Assembly: GCF_000425365.1 (NCBI RefSeq)
Contig: NZ_AUDH01000007.1
Coordinates: 62,001-126,000, forward strand
Direction of reading: 5' to 3'
Length of the DNA: 64,000 nucleotides
From: Rubritepida flocculans DSM 14296
GTDB lineage: Bacteria; Pseudomonadota; Alphaproteobacteria; Acetobacterales; Acetobacteraceae
In this document: positions 8,451 to 16,989 of the stretch, piece after piece
Position numbering within the stretch: position 1 is the stretch's first letter
Layout of the letters: each line of letters opens with the position of its first letter
The notes under the pieces: generated by a model
The model's database searches: none
What the model was told of the DNA's origin: nothing
What the model saw: only the letters and a program-made list of their open reading frames with translations
Position numbers and translations under genes: made by a program

Positions 8451-8828
8451 TCAGTTGCCGATGTCGAAGGTCATGCGGAAGTCGCGCGCGCGGGGGCTCG
8501 GCGCATCCGCCTCGATGGTGGTGACCGTCTGGCGCGCCAGCGAGCGGAAGACGGGGCGCGACTGCAGCGTGGGCAGGGGCCGGCCCGTCTCGTCCAGCCA
8601 GTCGGTCTGGATGCGCAGCGGGAAATCCCCGCCATGCGGGTTCACCACGTTCACGTTCACGCGCAGCCGCCCGTCCGGCCCCGCATTCACCACGGGGGCG
8701 GAGAAGGAGAGGCTCTGCACCGCCGGCGTGATGATGAGGCGCGGATCGCCGGGCGGCGGCGGCGGCGGGGTGGAGCAGGCGGCGAGGCCGAGGCCCAGCG
8801 CCAGCAGGGGAAGGGAGCGGCGGATCAT
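8451..8828 (-). CDS. YcfL-family (DUF1425) lipoprotein
   Basis: A 125-residue lipoprotein with signal RRSLPLLALGLGLAAC, lipobox LAAC and Cys18, then a proline run PPPPPPGDP. The mature beta-rich domain contains VVNAGPDGRLRVNVNVVNPHGGDFPLRI and RQTVTTIEADAP, in line with the YcfL/DUF1425 family of small periplasmic beta-sandwich proteins. It starts at ATG 8828 with a 4-base ATGA overlap with the upstream COG3014-like gene and precedes the lpoB-like gene by 17 bases. Function unknown; it is consistently linked to LpoB-like proteins. Confidence 0.75.
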   Translation of the reverse strand: MIRRSLPLLALGLGLAACSTPPPPPPGDPRLIITPAVQSLSFSAPVVNAGPDGRLRVNVNVVNPHGGDFPLRIQTDWLDETGRPLPTLQSRPVFRSLARQTVTTIEADAPSPRARDFRMTFDIGN

Positions 8829-10237
8829 AGCGGATGCACCTGGATGGTGAGCGGGCTGCCCGGGTTCTGCGCCTTGACGACGACGATGGAGGAGCGGCCC
8901 TGCGGCACGCTGATCGTCTCGGCCGGGCCGCCCAGCGCGCGCAGGCTGAGCTGGCCGTTGGCCGGCACGGGCACGCGCGCCGCCTGGAACTCCCGCGGCA
9001 GCATGTACCAGGAGCGCGTGTCCGATTGCGTGACATTCGCCGCCGCGGTGGCCGCGAGGTCGGCGAGGATGGCCACCGCCGGATGGGCGCGCTGCGTGGC
9101 CGCGCCCACGATGCTGATGCCGGCGGCCTTGGCGATGGCCTCGAACACCGCGGCCGCCAGCAGCGCGTTGTAGCGGGTGCGGAACTCGCTCGCCATCACG
9201 CCCTCGATGGAGCCCACGATCTGGGTGGTGGCGCGCTGCGCGCCCGCCTGCACCTCCAGCCCCTCATAGGCGGAGGGCTGGAACACCATGCGCGGCATGG
9301 AGACGGTGACGGGCCGCACCGTCACCCCGCCATGCATGAACACGGGCATGGGCACGGTGAAGTTGAGCTGCTCGAAGAGCGGGCTCTGCCCGTTCTCGAA
9401 GATCACCCAGACATGGTGGCCCGGCCGCTGGCCCGAGGCGGCGCGGCGCGCCATGGCCAGATCCTCGGCCACCACGCGCGGGTTGCCGGCGATGCCCGCC
9501 ACGCGCTCGAAGGCGTTGCGCGCGGCCTCGGCGTCGCCCGGCACGCCGCTGTTGAGCAGGAACACGCCGCGCAGATAGGTGCCGGCCGGATTCACGAAGG
9601 GCTGGTAGCTGCGCCAGCGGTCCAGCGCCTGGAGCTGCTCGCGCACCTCGGGGCTGTTCTGGGCGTTCTGCAGTGCCTGGGCGCGGCTGGGGTCGCTCGC
9701 CGCCTGCTGCTCGGCCGCCTGCTGGGCGGCGCTGATCTGGTCGCGGAAACGCTGGACGGTGCGCGCCTGGCGCTCCTCCATGCGGTTCATCTCGACCCGG
9801 GCGTTGTCGCGGTCGCCCCGGCCGAGCATGGCCATCGCCTTGTAGGCGTTGACCATCACCGCGTCATAGGTGCCGAAGCGGTAGGTCTGGCCGAAGTTCA
9901 GGCCGGCCTCCTCCACCCCGCGCATCAGCTCCTCCGCGCCGTCCAGCATGGTCACGCTGCGGGGGTGGTCCTGCGCGTGCAGGGCGGCGGCGCCGGCGTT
10001 GAGCGACCACAGAAGCTCCGTGCCGCGGCCGCTGGAGTCGGGGCGGGCCAGGGCGGTGGCGATGTTGGTGGCGGCCTGGAAGTTGCCGGTCGCGACCGCT
10101 TGGCGGAAGCCGGCGACCGAGGCGGGATCGGCCTGCGGGGCGCAGGCGGCCAGCGCCGCCACCAGAACCGTCGCCGCCGCCGCCTGGCGCCAGCGCGCGC
10201 CCCCCTCTCCGGCCATCCGCGCCCAAGCTGCCACCAT
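8825..10237 (-). CDS. COG3014-like TPR lipoprotein
   Basis: A 470-residue lipoprotein beginning at ATG 10237 behind a good ribosome site (AGAGGAGG, 7 bases before). The signal sequence ends in VLVAALAAC (Cys32). Helical, TPR-like stretches follow (for example TELLWSLNAGAAALHAQD, AVMVNAYKAMAMLGRGDRDNARVEMNRMEERQA) with a coiled-coil-like Q/A-rich segment QISAAQQAAEQQAASDPSRAQ. Later regions HHVWVIFENGQSPLFEQLNF and the C-terminal beta segment fit the COG3014 family. First gene of the operon COG3014, ycfL, lpoB, csgG-like. An upstream GTG-started extension to 10318 exists but lacks a ribosome site and would bury the signal peptide. Confidence 0.75.
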   Translation of the reverse strand: MVAAWARMAGEGGARWRQAAAATVLVAALAACAPQADPASVAGFRQAVATGNFQAATNIATALARPDSSGRGTELLWSLNAGAAALHAQDHPRSVTMLDGAEELMRGVEEAGLNFGQTYRFGTYDAVMVNAYKAMAMLGRGDRDNARVEMNRMEERQARTVQRFRDQISAAQQAAEQQAASDPSRAQALQNAQNSPEVREQLQALDRWRSYQPFVNPAGTYLRGVFLLNSGVPGDAEAARNAFERVAGIAGNPRVVAEDLAMARRAASGQRPGHHVWVIFENGQSPLFEQLNFTVPMPVFMHGGVTVRPVTVSMPRMVFQPSAYEGLEVQAGAQRATTQIVGSIEGVMASEFRTRYNALLAAAVFEAIAKAAGISIVGAATQRAHPAVAILADLAATAAANVTQSDTRSWYMLPREFQAARVPVPANGQLSLRALGGPAETISVPQGRSSIVVVKAQNPGSPLTIQVHPL

Positions 10238-10330
10238 GCTCTCGCCTCCTCTGATCCCGCCTGGACATGCCGCCGGCCGGTTGAGGAAAGGTTGCGTGCA
10301 CCGCGCGCGACGCGTCAAGGAAATCAGTAA

Positions 10331-11749
10331 TCAACCGCAGGTCATGGCCTCGGCGAGGTCCTCCGCGATCAGCCCGCGCCCGAGGCGCCGGGCCGCCGCG
10401 CCCTGCCACCAGGCGGCGGCGGCGGCGGCCTCGAAGGCGGGCATGCCCTGCGCGAGCAGCGACGCCGCCGCGCCCGCCAGCACATCGCCCGTGCCGCCGG
10501 TGGCGAGCCAGGGCGGCGCGTTGTGGTTGATGGCGGCCCGCCCATCGGGCGCGGCGATCACGCTGTCGCTGCCCTTGAGCAGCACCACCGCCCCGGTGCG
10601 CAGCGCGGCGGCGCGGGCGGCGGAGAGCCTGTCCTCGCCCGGCGGGCCGAAGAGCCGCGCGAACTCGCCCGCATGGGGGGTGAGCAGGGCCGCGCCGCGC
10701 AGCGCCTCCACCGCGCCCTCGCAGGCGGCGAGCCCGCCCGCGTCCACCACCACGCGCCGCCCCGCGGCGATAAGCCGCTCGATGGCCCGGCGCGTGCGCG
10801 CCTCGGGCGGCAGGCCGGGCCCGAGGAGGAACACCTGCCGCCGCGCATCGGCGAGCAGGAGGGAGAGCAGCGCCTCCTCCCCCACCGCCTCGACCACCAG
10901 CGCGCCGGGTTCGGCGATCCGGTGGGCCTGGGCCGTCGCGGAATCGGCGCAGGCGAGCGTCACCAGCCCCGCCCCCGCCCGCCGCGCCGCCCGCGCCGCG
11001 AGCCGCGCCGCCCCGGCCATGGCGCTGCCCGAGAACACCGTCACATGGCCGCGCGCGTGCTTATGGCTGCGGGCGTCGGGGGCCGGGATGCGCCACAGAT
11101 GCGGCCCGTTGGCGACGCAGCGCGGGGCGATCGCCTCCAGCACCGAGGCGGGCAGCCCGATATCGGCCAGCACCGTCTCGCCGCAGAGCTCGCGCCCCGG
11201 CAGCAGCAGATGGCCCGGTTTGAGCCGGAAGAAGGTGACCGTCAGCGCGGCCTGGGGCGCGAGGCCGCGCACCGCCCCCGTGGCGCCGCACACACCGCTC
11301 GGGGTGTCCAGCGCCACCAGGGGCGCGCGCACGGCGCCCAGCACCTCCGCCGCCAGCCCCTCGACGGGGCGGGCGAGCCCCGCGCCGAACACCGCATCCA
11401 GCACGAGCCCGGCCCGCGCAAGGGAGGCCGGGGCGAAGGGCCGCAGCGGGCCGCGCCAGCGCGCCGCCGCGCCGGCCGCATCGCTGCCCGGGCGGGGCGG
11501 CGCGAGGGGGGCCACCGCCACGTCCCAGCCCGCGCGTTCCAGATGCCGGGCGGCGACATAGCCATCCCCGCCATTGTTGCCGGGCCCGGCCAGCACCAGC
11601 ACGGGGCAGGGCCGGAAGCGCACCCGCACGGCGCGCGCGACCGCGCGGCCCGCCGCCTCCATCAGCGCCGGCCCGTTCCCGGCCAGGGCGTCGGCGCGCG
11701 CCATCTCGGCGGGGGTGAGGAGGTGGGGTGCGTCTTGCAAACGGTTCAT
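10331..11749 (-). CDS. nnr: Bifunctional NAD(P)H-hydrate epimerase / dehydratase
   Basis: A 472-residue fused repair enzyme that restores damaged NAD(P)HX. The N-terminal YjeF_N epimerase domain (about residues 1-210) has LVLAGPGNNGGDGYVAARHL and LVLDAVFGAGL; the C-terminal ribokinase-like ADP/ATP-dependent dehydratase domain (about 225-470) has GHVTVFSGSAMAGAARLAARAARRAGAGLVT, LLTPHAGEFARL and the signature WLATGGTGDVLAGAAASLLAQ. Length fits the E. coli fusion (about 515) in a compact form. The chosen start is ATG 11749; longer upstream reading is antisense to the sulfite dehydrogenase gene. Only 42 bases separate this start from the divergent sulfite dehydrogenase start. Confidence 0.93.
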   Translation of the reverse strand: MNRLQDAPHLLTPAEMARADALAGNGPALMEAAGRAVARAVRVRFRPCPVLVLAGPGNNGGDGYVAARHLERAGWDVAVAPLAPPRPGSDAAGAAARWRGPLRPFAPASLARAGLVLDAVFGAGLARPVEGLAAEVLGAVRAPLVALDTPSGVCGATGAVRGLAPQAALTVTFFRLKPGHLLLPGRELCGETVLADIGLPASVLEAIAPRCVANGPHLWRIPAPDARSHKHARGHVTVFSGSAMAGAARLAARAARRAGAGLVTLACADSATAQAHRIAEPGALVVEAVGEEALLSLLLADARRQVFLLGPGLPPEARTRRAIERLIAAGRRVVVDAGGLAACEGAVEALRGAALLTPHAGEFARLFGPPGEDRLSAARAAALRTGAVVLLKGSDSVIAAPDGRAAINHNAPPWLATGGTGDVLAGAAASLLAQGMPAFEAAAAAAWWQGAAARRLGRGLIAEDLAEAMTCG

Positions 11750-11791
11750 GGTTGCGCAAAAAGGAATGAACCGGACAGGGAGGGGCTCGTC

Positions 11792-13120
11792 ATGAGCAAA
11801 GCCTACAGCAGCGAACGCCACATCCACGAACTCTATGCCGACGATCCCGAGCGCGCCGACGCCCTGGTCTGGGGCCGCCGCGGCGCGCTGAAGGGCGCCG
11901 CGCTGGCCGCCATGGGCGCGGCGGTGGGCGGGGCCATCCCCTTCGCGGGGTCCATGCCCTCGGGCACGATGCCCGCGCTCTTCGCCCGGCCGGCCGCCGC
12001 GCAGTCGGGCGGCGCGCCGCAGATGATGCGCCTCGAGGGCAAGGTGGATCTGATCCTGCTCGGCGAGCGCCCGCTGGTGCTCGAAACCCCCGAGCACGAG
12101 CTGGACGACGCGATCACGCCCTACTCCAAGTTCTTCGTGCGCAACAACGGCCAGACGCCGCAGCCGCACCAGGGCGACCCGAACGCCTGGCGAATCACGG
12201 TCGAGGGCGAGGTGAGCCGCCCGCTGACCCTCACGCTCGGCGAACTCAAGAGCCGCTTCCAGAACGTGACGCGCCAGCTCCAGATGGAGTGCGGCGGCAA
12301 CGGGCGCAGCTTCTTCGCCCCGCAGACGCGCGGCAACCAGTGGGGCAACGGCGCCATCGGCAACGCGGAATACGTGGGCGTGCGGCTGCGCGACGTGCTG
12401 CAGGCCGCGGGGCTCGGCCCCAACGCCCGCTTCACCGGGCATTTCGGCTCCGACCCGCACCTCTCGGGCGATCCGAACCGGCAGGCCATCAGCCGCGGCA
12501 TGCGCATCGAGAAGGCGATGGACGAGGACACGCTCATCGTCTGGCAGATGAACGGCCAGCCCCTGCCGCACATCCATGGCGGGCCGGTGCGGCTGCTGGT
12601 GCCCGGCTGGCCCGGCAGCCTCAGCCAGAAGTGGTTCACGCGCATCCTCATCCGCCCCGACGTGCACAACGGCGCGGGCATGGGCGGCACCAGCTACCGC
12701 ATGCCGGTGCGCCCCATCGTGCCGGGCAGCAACAATGACGGGCGCGACTTCGCGGACATGGAGAGCATGCCGGTGCGCTCCATCCTCTCCTCGCACGCGC
12801 ACGGCACGCGGCTGCCGGCCGGCACGCGCCACCTCGACATCCGCGGCGCGGCCTGGGCGGGCGATCTGACGGTGCGCGCCGTCCACACCAGCGTGGACTT
12901 CGGCGCGACCTGGCAGGAGATGCAGGTGGCGGCCCCCGCCAACCGCCACGCCTGGCAGCGCTGGCAGGGCCGGGTGAGCTTCCCCACCGACGGCTACTAC
13001 GAGATCTGGTACCGCGCGACCGACAGCCAGGGCCGCATGCAGCCGCACGCGCCCGCCAACTGGAACCCGCAGGGCTACGGGGCAAACCCCGTCAGCCGCA
13101 TCGCGGTGCTGATCGGCTGA
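11792..13120 (+). CDS. Molybdenum sulfite dehydrogenase catalytic subunit (SorA/SoxC-like)
   Basis: A 442-residue sulfite-oxidase-family protein predicted to oxidise sulfite to sulfate in the periplasm. A twin-arginine signal is visible (WGRRGALKGAALAAMG with Arg29-Arg30), cleaved near AAAQSGG, as expected for a cofactor-loaded enzyme. The Mo-ligating cysteine is Cys167 in LQMECGGNGRSFF; the dimerisation domain follows after about residue 300 (AVHTSVDFGATWQEM). The ATG at 11792 has a strong AGGGAGGGG site. The next gene encodes a monohaem cytochrome c with a one-base overlap, matching the SorAB arrangement of sulfite:cytochrome c oxidoreductases. SoxC is the alternative, but no other sox genes are present. 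Confidence 0.88.
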   Translation: MSKAYSSERHIHELYADDPERADALVWGRRGALKGAALAAMGAAVGGAIPFAGSMPSGTMPALFARPAAAQSGGAPQMMRLEGKVDLILLGERPLVLETPEHELDDAITPYSKFFVRNNGQTPQPHQGDPNAWRITVEGEVSRPLTLTLGELKSRFQNVTRQLQMECGGNGRSFFAPQTRGNQWGNGAIGNAEYVGVRLRDVLQAAGLGPNARFTGHFGSDPHLSGDPNRQAISRGMRIEKAMDEDTLIVWQMNGQPLPHIHGGPVRLLVPGWPGSLSQKWFTRILIRPDVHNGAGMGGTSYRMPVRPIVPGSNNDGRDFADMESMPVRSILSSHAHGTRLPAGTRHLDIRGAAWAGDLTVRAVHTSVDFGATWQEMQVAAPANRHAWQRWQGRVSFPTDGYYEIWYRATDSQGRMQPHAPANWNPQGYGANPVSRIAVLIG

Positions 13121-13470
13121 TGCTGCGCGTCGTGATGATGCTGGCCGCGCTCGGGGTGGGCGCGGCCCTCGCCCAGCAGGGCGGCCAGAGCCTGGAGACC
13201 GTGACCCAGGCGCAGGAAGACCCCTCCATCCTGCCCGCCGGCGAGGGGCAGGAGGAGACCTTCTACGCCTGCACCGCCTGCCACAGCACCGCGATCATCC
13301 GCCGCAGCCATTTCAACCGCGAGCAGTGGGACAGGCTGATGGACTGGATGACCGAGGTGCACGGCATGAGCCCGCTGGAGGGCGAGGAGCGCACGCTGAT
13401 CGTGAACTACCTCACCCAGCATTTCGGGCCGCGCCCCGCGGCGCGCGGGCGCAACCCCTTCCTGAACTGA
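13120..13470 (+). CDS. Monohaem cytochrome c subunit (SorB-like)
   Basis: A 116-residue exported cytochrome c. The signal peptide is MLRVVMMLAALGVGAALAQ; the single haem site is CTACH (Cys51, Cys54, His55), and a likely distal ligand is a methionine in DRLMDWMTEVHGMSPL. Start and preceding stop overlap by one base (TGATG), so translation is coupled to the sulfite dehydrogenase, for which it is the expected electron acceptor, passing electrons to the respiratory chain. Length and single haem match the SorB-type subunit. Confidence 0.88.
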   Translation: MLRVVMMLAALGVGAALAQQGGQSLETVTQAQEDPSILPAGEGQEETFYACTACHSTAIIRRSHFNREQWDRLMDWMTEVHGMSPLEGEERTLIVNYLTQHFGPRPAARGRNPFLN

Positions 13471-13529
13471 TCGTCCCGGACGATCCGCGCCCGGGCTGGC
13501 GTTCTTCCGGCGCCCGCTTGCCGTGACCC

Positions 13530-13563
13530 GTGATGCGGTCGGCGGCGACGCCGCCCGCGTCAC
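13530..13563. terminator. Convergent palindrome at stop codon of LLM gene
   Basis: Stem GTGATGCG (13530-13537) with CGCGTCAC (13556-13563), plus inner GGCGGC (13541-13546) with GCCGCC (13550-13555), loop GAC and a 3-base bulge. It contains the minus-strand stop TGA (13560-13562) and lies 60 bases after the cytochrome stop. No T-tract; one of a set of similar gene-end palindromes in this window. Confidence 0.6.
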
Positions 13564-14759
13564 GCCCGCCCGGGCCCCCTCTCCCGCAGCCTCAGCCGGT
13601 CCATCTCGGGCACCGGCTGGCCCGCATCCACGAAGGCCTGCTTCAGCGCGGCGAGGTTGGGGGCGAAGATGCCCTCGCGGTTGGCCACGCACCAGTCGCG
13701 GCTCTGCGCCGGCATGCGCAGGCTGCCCTGGAAGCGCGGCATCACCCAGCGCGCGAAAAGCTCGTAGCTGCGCAGCGTCTGCTCGCGGTCGGCCCATTCA
13801 TGGCTGCGGAAGAGCACGCCGCCCGCGCCCCCCTCGGTGAAGGCGAGAAGCCGCGCGATGCCCTCGGCCACCGTCTCGGGGCTGCCCACCAGCGTGGTGC
13901 CGGCGCGCAAGCCATCGCCCAGCGGATCCTCGCTGCGCGTGGGCGGGCGGCCCAGCGTCTCGCCGAAATAGCTCTCCGTCTCCAGCCGCTCGCCGTGGCG
14001 CACCTCGGCCATGGCGCGCGCGTCGTCCTCGGCGCAATGCATGTTGACGACGAGGCGCCAGTTCGCGCGATCCATGGTCTTGCCGTGCTTGGCGGCCTCC
14101 GCCTCGGCCATGCGCCACTGATCGGCGAGCTTCTGCGGCCCGCCCGGCAGCCCGGCGCCGAGCGAGATCAGCCCGAGCCCGTGCCGCGCCGCCGCGAGCG
14201 CCCCCGCGGGCGTGGTGGAGGAGGCGACGCTGATCGGAAAGCGCGGATGGGTGTAGGGCGCGAGATGCAGCCGCGCCTGCCGCAGCTCGAACCACTCCGT
14301 CTTCATCGTGACGGGCTCCTCGCAGGCGAGCAGCGCCATGATGGCGGCGAGCGCCTCCTCCATGCGCGGGCGCTGGGTGCGCGCCTCGATGCCCATCATG
14401 TACGCGTCGGAGACGAGGGCGCCGGGCCCGCAGCCGAGCATGGCGCGGCCGCGCGTCATGTGATCGAGCTGGACGAAGCGCTGCGCGACGAGGAAGGGGT
14501 GGTGGTAGGGCAGCGAGGTGACGCCGGAGCCGAGGCGGATGTGCTTCGTGCGCTCGGCCGCCGCGGCGATGATGAGCTCCGGGCTCGCGATGGTCTCCCA
14601 GCCGGCGGAGTGGTGCTCGCCGATCCAGGCCTCGTCGTAGCCGAGCGCATCCAGCGCGACGAGCAGCTCGATGTCGCGCGCCAGCGCGAGGGTCGGGTTG
14701 TCGCCCAGCCGATGGAAGGGGGCGAGGAAGATCCCGAACTTCAGTCCGGCATGGGGCAT
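13560..14759 (-). CDS. LLM-class flavin-dependent oxidoreductase
   Basis: A 399-residue luciferase-like monooxygenase. Family features: FGIFLAPFHRLGDNPTLALARDIEL at the first strand, DEAWIGEHHSAGWETIASPELIIAAAAERT, RLGSGVTSLPYHHPFLVAQRF and RAMLGCGPGALVSDAYMMGI. Such enzymes use reduced flavin from a partner reductase to oxygenate aldehydes, terpenes, sulfonates or similar compounds; the arrangement recalls limonene-monooxygenase-like members but the substrate is not determinable. No flavin reductase lies next to it. It is transcribed convergently to the sulfite dehydrogenase pair; the ATG 14759 is preceded by AGGAGAAACGCCC. Confidence 0.88.
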   Translation of the reverse strand: MPHAGLKFGIFLAPFHRLGDNPTLALARDIELLVALDALGYDEAWIGEHHSAGWETIASPELIIAAAAERTKHIRLGSGVTSLPYHHPFLVAQRFVQLDHMTRGRAMLGCGPGALVSDAYMMGIEARTQRPRMEEALAAIMALLACEEPVTMKTEWFELRQARLHLAPYTHPRFPISVASSTTPAGALAAARHGLGLISLGAGLPGGPQKLADQWRMAEAEAAKHGKTMDRANWRLVVNMHCAEDDARAMAEVRHGERLETESYFGETLGRPPTRSEDPLGDGLRAGTTLVGSPETVAEGIARLLAFTEGGAGGVLFRSHEWADREQTLRSYELFARWVMPRFQGSLRMPAQSRDWCVANREGIFAPNLAALKQAFVDAGQPVPEMDRLRLRERGPGRA

Positions 14760-14826
14760 GGGCGTTTCTCCTGCGGGGAAGGCTGGCCGCGCGGCGCGCC
14801 GCGGTCAACGGCGCAAGGCTTCCCCC

Positions 14827-14918
14827 GCGCGCGGCGTTCACCGCCGCACGCCTTTCCCTTGCGCGCGCCGTTCACCGCCGCAACCTTTTCCCTTGCGCGC
14901 GGCGTTCACCGCCGCACG
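14827..14918. repeat. 34-bp tandem repeat (2.7 copies) at the end of the DMT gene
   Basis: Units at 14827-14860, 14861-14894 and a 24-base partial at 14895-14918, each beginning GCGCGCGGCG (one with a G-to-C change) followed by TTCACCGCCGCA and a CTTTTCCCTT-like stretch. Each contains CGGCG-GTGAA-CGCCG dyad symmetry on the minus strand. The last unit holds the DMT stop codon, so the array looks like a triplicated 3' hairpin. There are no spacers, so it is not a CRISPR array. Confidence 0.85.
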
Positions 14919-15805
14919 ACCAGCGCGACGCCGATGGCCGCCACCGCCGTGCCCGCCATGGCGAGCGGCGTCATCGCCTCGCCTAGCACGAACCAGGCGA
15001 TGAGGGCGGCGAGCGGCGGCACCAGGAAGAAGACGGAGGAGGCGCGCGCCGCCTCGCCATGGCGCAGCATGGCGAAGAGGATCGAGAGCGAGATCAGCGA
15101 GTTCACGAACACCATCCAGGCGAGCCCCGCGAACAGCCCCGGCGCCCATTCCACCCGCATCGTCTCCAGGAGTGCGGCGAGCGGCAGCGTCGCCGCCAGC
15201 GCCACGCCGCACATCACGAGGTTCGCGGTGACGAGATGCGTCGCGCGCCCCGAGCGCCGCTCGAGCAGCGCGCCCGCCGTCATGCAGGCCAGCGCGGCGA
15301 GGGCGAAGAACAGCCCCACCCAGCCGAAGTTGCGAAAGCCCGAGCCCGAGACGATCACCAGCCCCGCCCCCGCGAGGCCGAGCAGAAGCCCCGCCCAGCC
15401 CCGCGCATCCAGCGGCGGATCGCCCGCCACCCGCGGCGCGAGCACCGCCACCGCCACCGGCTGCAGCCCGATCAGCAGCGCGATGGGCCCCGCCCCCATG
15501 CCCGCCTTCATGGCGAGGTTCATCGAGGCGAAATAGGCGAACTGCACCAGCAGCCCCATGCGGCAGAGATGCGCGAGCGCCGCGCGCTCCGGCCAGGGCG
15601 GGCGCAGCGCGAGCCAGAGCGGCAGCAGGATCGCCACCACCGCCGCATAGCGCAGCACCTGCAGCGTCAGCGGCTCGACATGCGGCAGGCAGAGCAGGAT
15701 GGCCGTGAAGCCGCCCGACCAGAGCGTGACGAAGGCATAGGGCGCGACGGCGAGCCAGGCCGGGCGCGGCGCGGCTGCGGCGGGCGGCGTGCTGCGGCGG
15801 GTCAC
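14906..15805 (-). CDS. EamA/DMT-family transporter
   Basis: A 299-residue inner-membrane protein with about ten predicted helices and two EamA repeats. The first repeat has FVTLWSGGFTAILLCL and AYFASMNLAMKAGMGAGPIALLIGLQPVAVAVLA; the second has ACMTAGALLERR and ILFAMLRHGEAARASSVFFLVPPLAALIAWFVLGEAMTPL, which are DMT hallmarks. Members export amino acids, metabolites or drugs; substrate unknown. Start is GTG 15805 behind GGGGAGGAAG; no ATG lies near the N-terminus. The gene end is inside a tandem 34-bp repeat. A second DMT gene lies at 61402. Confidence 0.88.
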   Translation of the reverse strand: MTRRSTPPAAAAPRPAWLAVAPYAFVTLWSGGFTAILLCLPHVEPLTLQVLRYAAVVAILLPLWLALRPPWPERAALAHLCRMGLLVQFAYFASMNLAMKAGMGAGPIALLIGLQPVAVAVLAPRVAGDPPLDARGWAGLLLGLAGAGLVIVSGSGFRNFGWVGLFFALAALACMTAGALLERRSGRATHLVTANLVMCGVALAATLPLAALLETMRVEWAPGLFAGLAWMVFVNSLISLSILFAMLRHGEAARASSVFFLVPPLAALIAWFVLGEAMTPLAMAGTAVAAIGVALVVRR

Positions 15806-15941
15806 CCTTCCTCCCCTTCCGGGAGGGCGAGCCTAGGGCGGATCGCGCCCGCCCGGCCAGACGCCGGCGCGGAACGTCTTGAGCGCGCGCGCGCAAACGG
15901 GCACACAGGCGGGCACAAGAAGCCCCAGGGAGGCCCCGACC

Positions 15942-16985
15942 ATGACGACCCGCCGCACCGCGCTGCTGGGCGCGCTCGCCGCGCCCGCGCTGCTCTCCAT
16001 CCCCCGCGCGCAGGCGCAGGAGCTCACGCTGCGCCTGCACCATTTCCTGCCCGCCGTCTCCAACGTGCACCGGCATTTCCTGACGCCCTGGGCCCAGAAG
16101 ATCGGCCAGGAGAGCAACGGGCGGCTGCGGGTGCAGATCTTCCCCGCCATGCAGCTCGGCGGCGCGCCGCCCCAGCTCTACGACCAGGCGCGCGACGGGG
16201 TGGTTGACATCGTCTGGACCCTGCCGGGCAACACGCCCGGCCGCTTCCCCTCCATCGAGGTCATCGAGCTGCCCTTTGTCGCGCACAAGCGCGCCTCGGT
16301 GAACGCGCGCGTCACGCAGGAGCTGCACGACACGGTCTTCGGCCGCGAGTTCCAGGACACGCACATCCTCTGCGCCTGGGCGCATGACGCGGGCGTGATC
16401 CACGCGCGGCGCGAGGTGCGCCGGCTCGAGGACATGAACGGGCTGCGCCTGCGCTTTCCCACCCGCCAGGCGGGCGAGGCGCTGCGCGCGCTCGGCGCGG
16501 CGGCGGTGGGCATGCCCATTCCGCAGGTGCCCGAGGCGCTGGCCCAGGGCGTGATCGACGGCGCCGTGGTGCCCTGGGAGGTGGTGCCCTCCATCCGCCT
16601 GCACGAGACGCTGCGCCACCACACCGAGATCGCGGGCAGCCCGACCTTCTACGTCGCCTCCTTCGTGCTCGCGATGAACAAGGCGCGCTACGAGGGCATG
16701 CCCGCCGATCTCCGCCGCGTGCTGGATGCGAACTCGGGCCAGGCGGCGGCGGCCATGGCCGCGCGGGTGTGGGACGAACAGGGCCCGGTGGTGGAGGAGA
16801 TGGTGCGCCGCCGCGGCAACGCCATCGTGGAGCTCGGGGCGGAGGAAACCCAGCGCTGGCAGCGCCAGACCCAGCCCGTGATCGAGGCCTGGCTGCGCGC
16901 GATGCGCGAGCGCAACATCGACGGCGGCGCGCTGCTCGAGCGCACGCGCGCGCTGGTCGCGCAATACGGCCAGGGCGTGACCTGA
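15942..16985 (+). CDS. dctP: TRAP transporter substrate-binding protein (DctP family)
   Basis: A 347-residue periplasmic solute receptor. The signal peptide TTRRTALLGALAAPALLSIPRAQAQ ends near residue 25. DctP-type features: LRLHHFLPAVSNVHRHFLTPWAQKI, DIVWTLPGNTPGRFP, the carboxylate-clamp region LEDMNGLRLRFPTRQAGEALRALGA and ALAQGVIDGAVVPWEVV. It delivers an organic acid to the membrane subunits encoded by the next two genes. The downstream protocatechuate genes suggest an aromatic carboxylate as ligand (inference). ATG 15942 follows CAGGGAGGCC. Confidence 0.92.
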   Translation: MTTRRTALLGALAAPALLSIPRAQAQELTLRLHHFLPAVSNVHRHFLTPWAQKIGQESNGRLRVQIFPAMQLGGAPPQLYDQARDGVVDIVWTLPGNTPGRFPSIEVIELPFVAHKRASVNARVTQELHDTVFGREFQDTHILCAWAHDAGVIHARREVRRLEDMNGLRLRFPTRQAGEALRALGAAAVGMPIPQVPEALAQGVIDGAVVPWEVVPSIRLHETLRHHTEIAGSPTFYVASFVLAMNKARYEGMPADLRRVLDANSGQAAAAMAARVWDEQGPVVEEMVRRRGNAIVELGAEETQRWQRQTQPVIEAWLRAMRERNIDGGALLERTRALVAQYGQGVT

Positions 16986-16989
16986 GGCC

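Noticed and set aside
13503-13530. Third, degenerate copy of the structured repeat (CCGCTTGCCGTGAC shared with the loop of copy A)
   Set aside because: Only about 17 of 20 bases match and the stems are absent; kept as a curiosity.
14827-14918. Possible CRISPR-like repeat
   Set aside because: Units abut with no spacers, only 2.7 copies, no cas genes.
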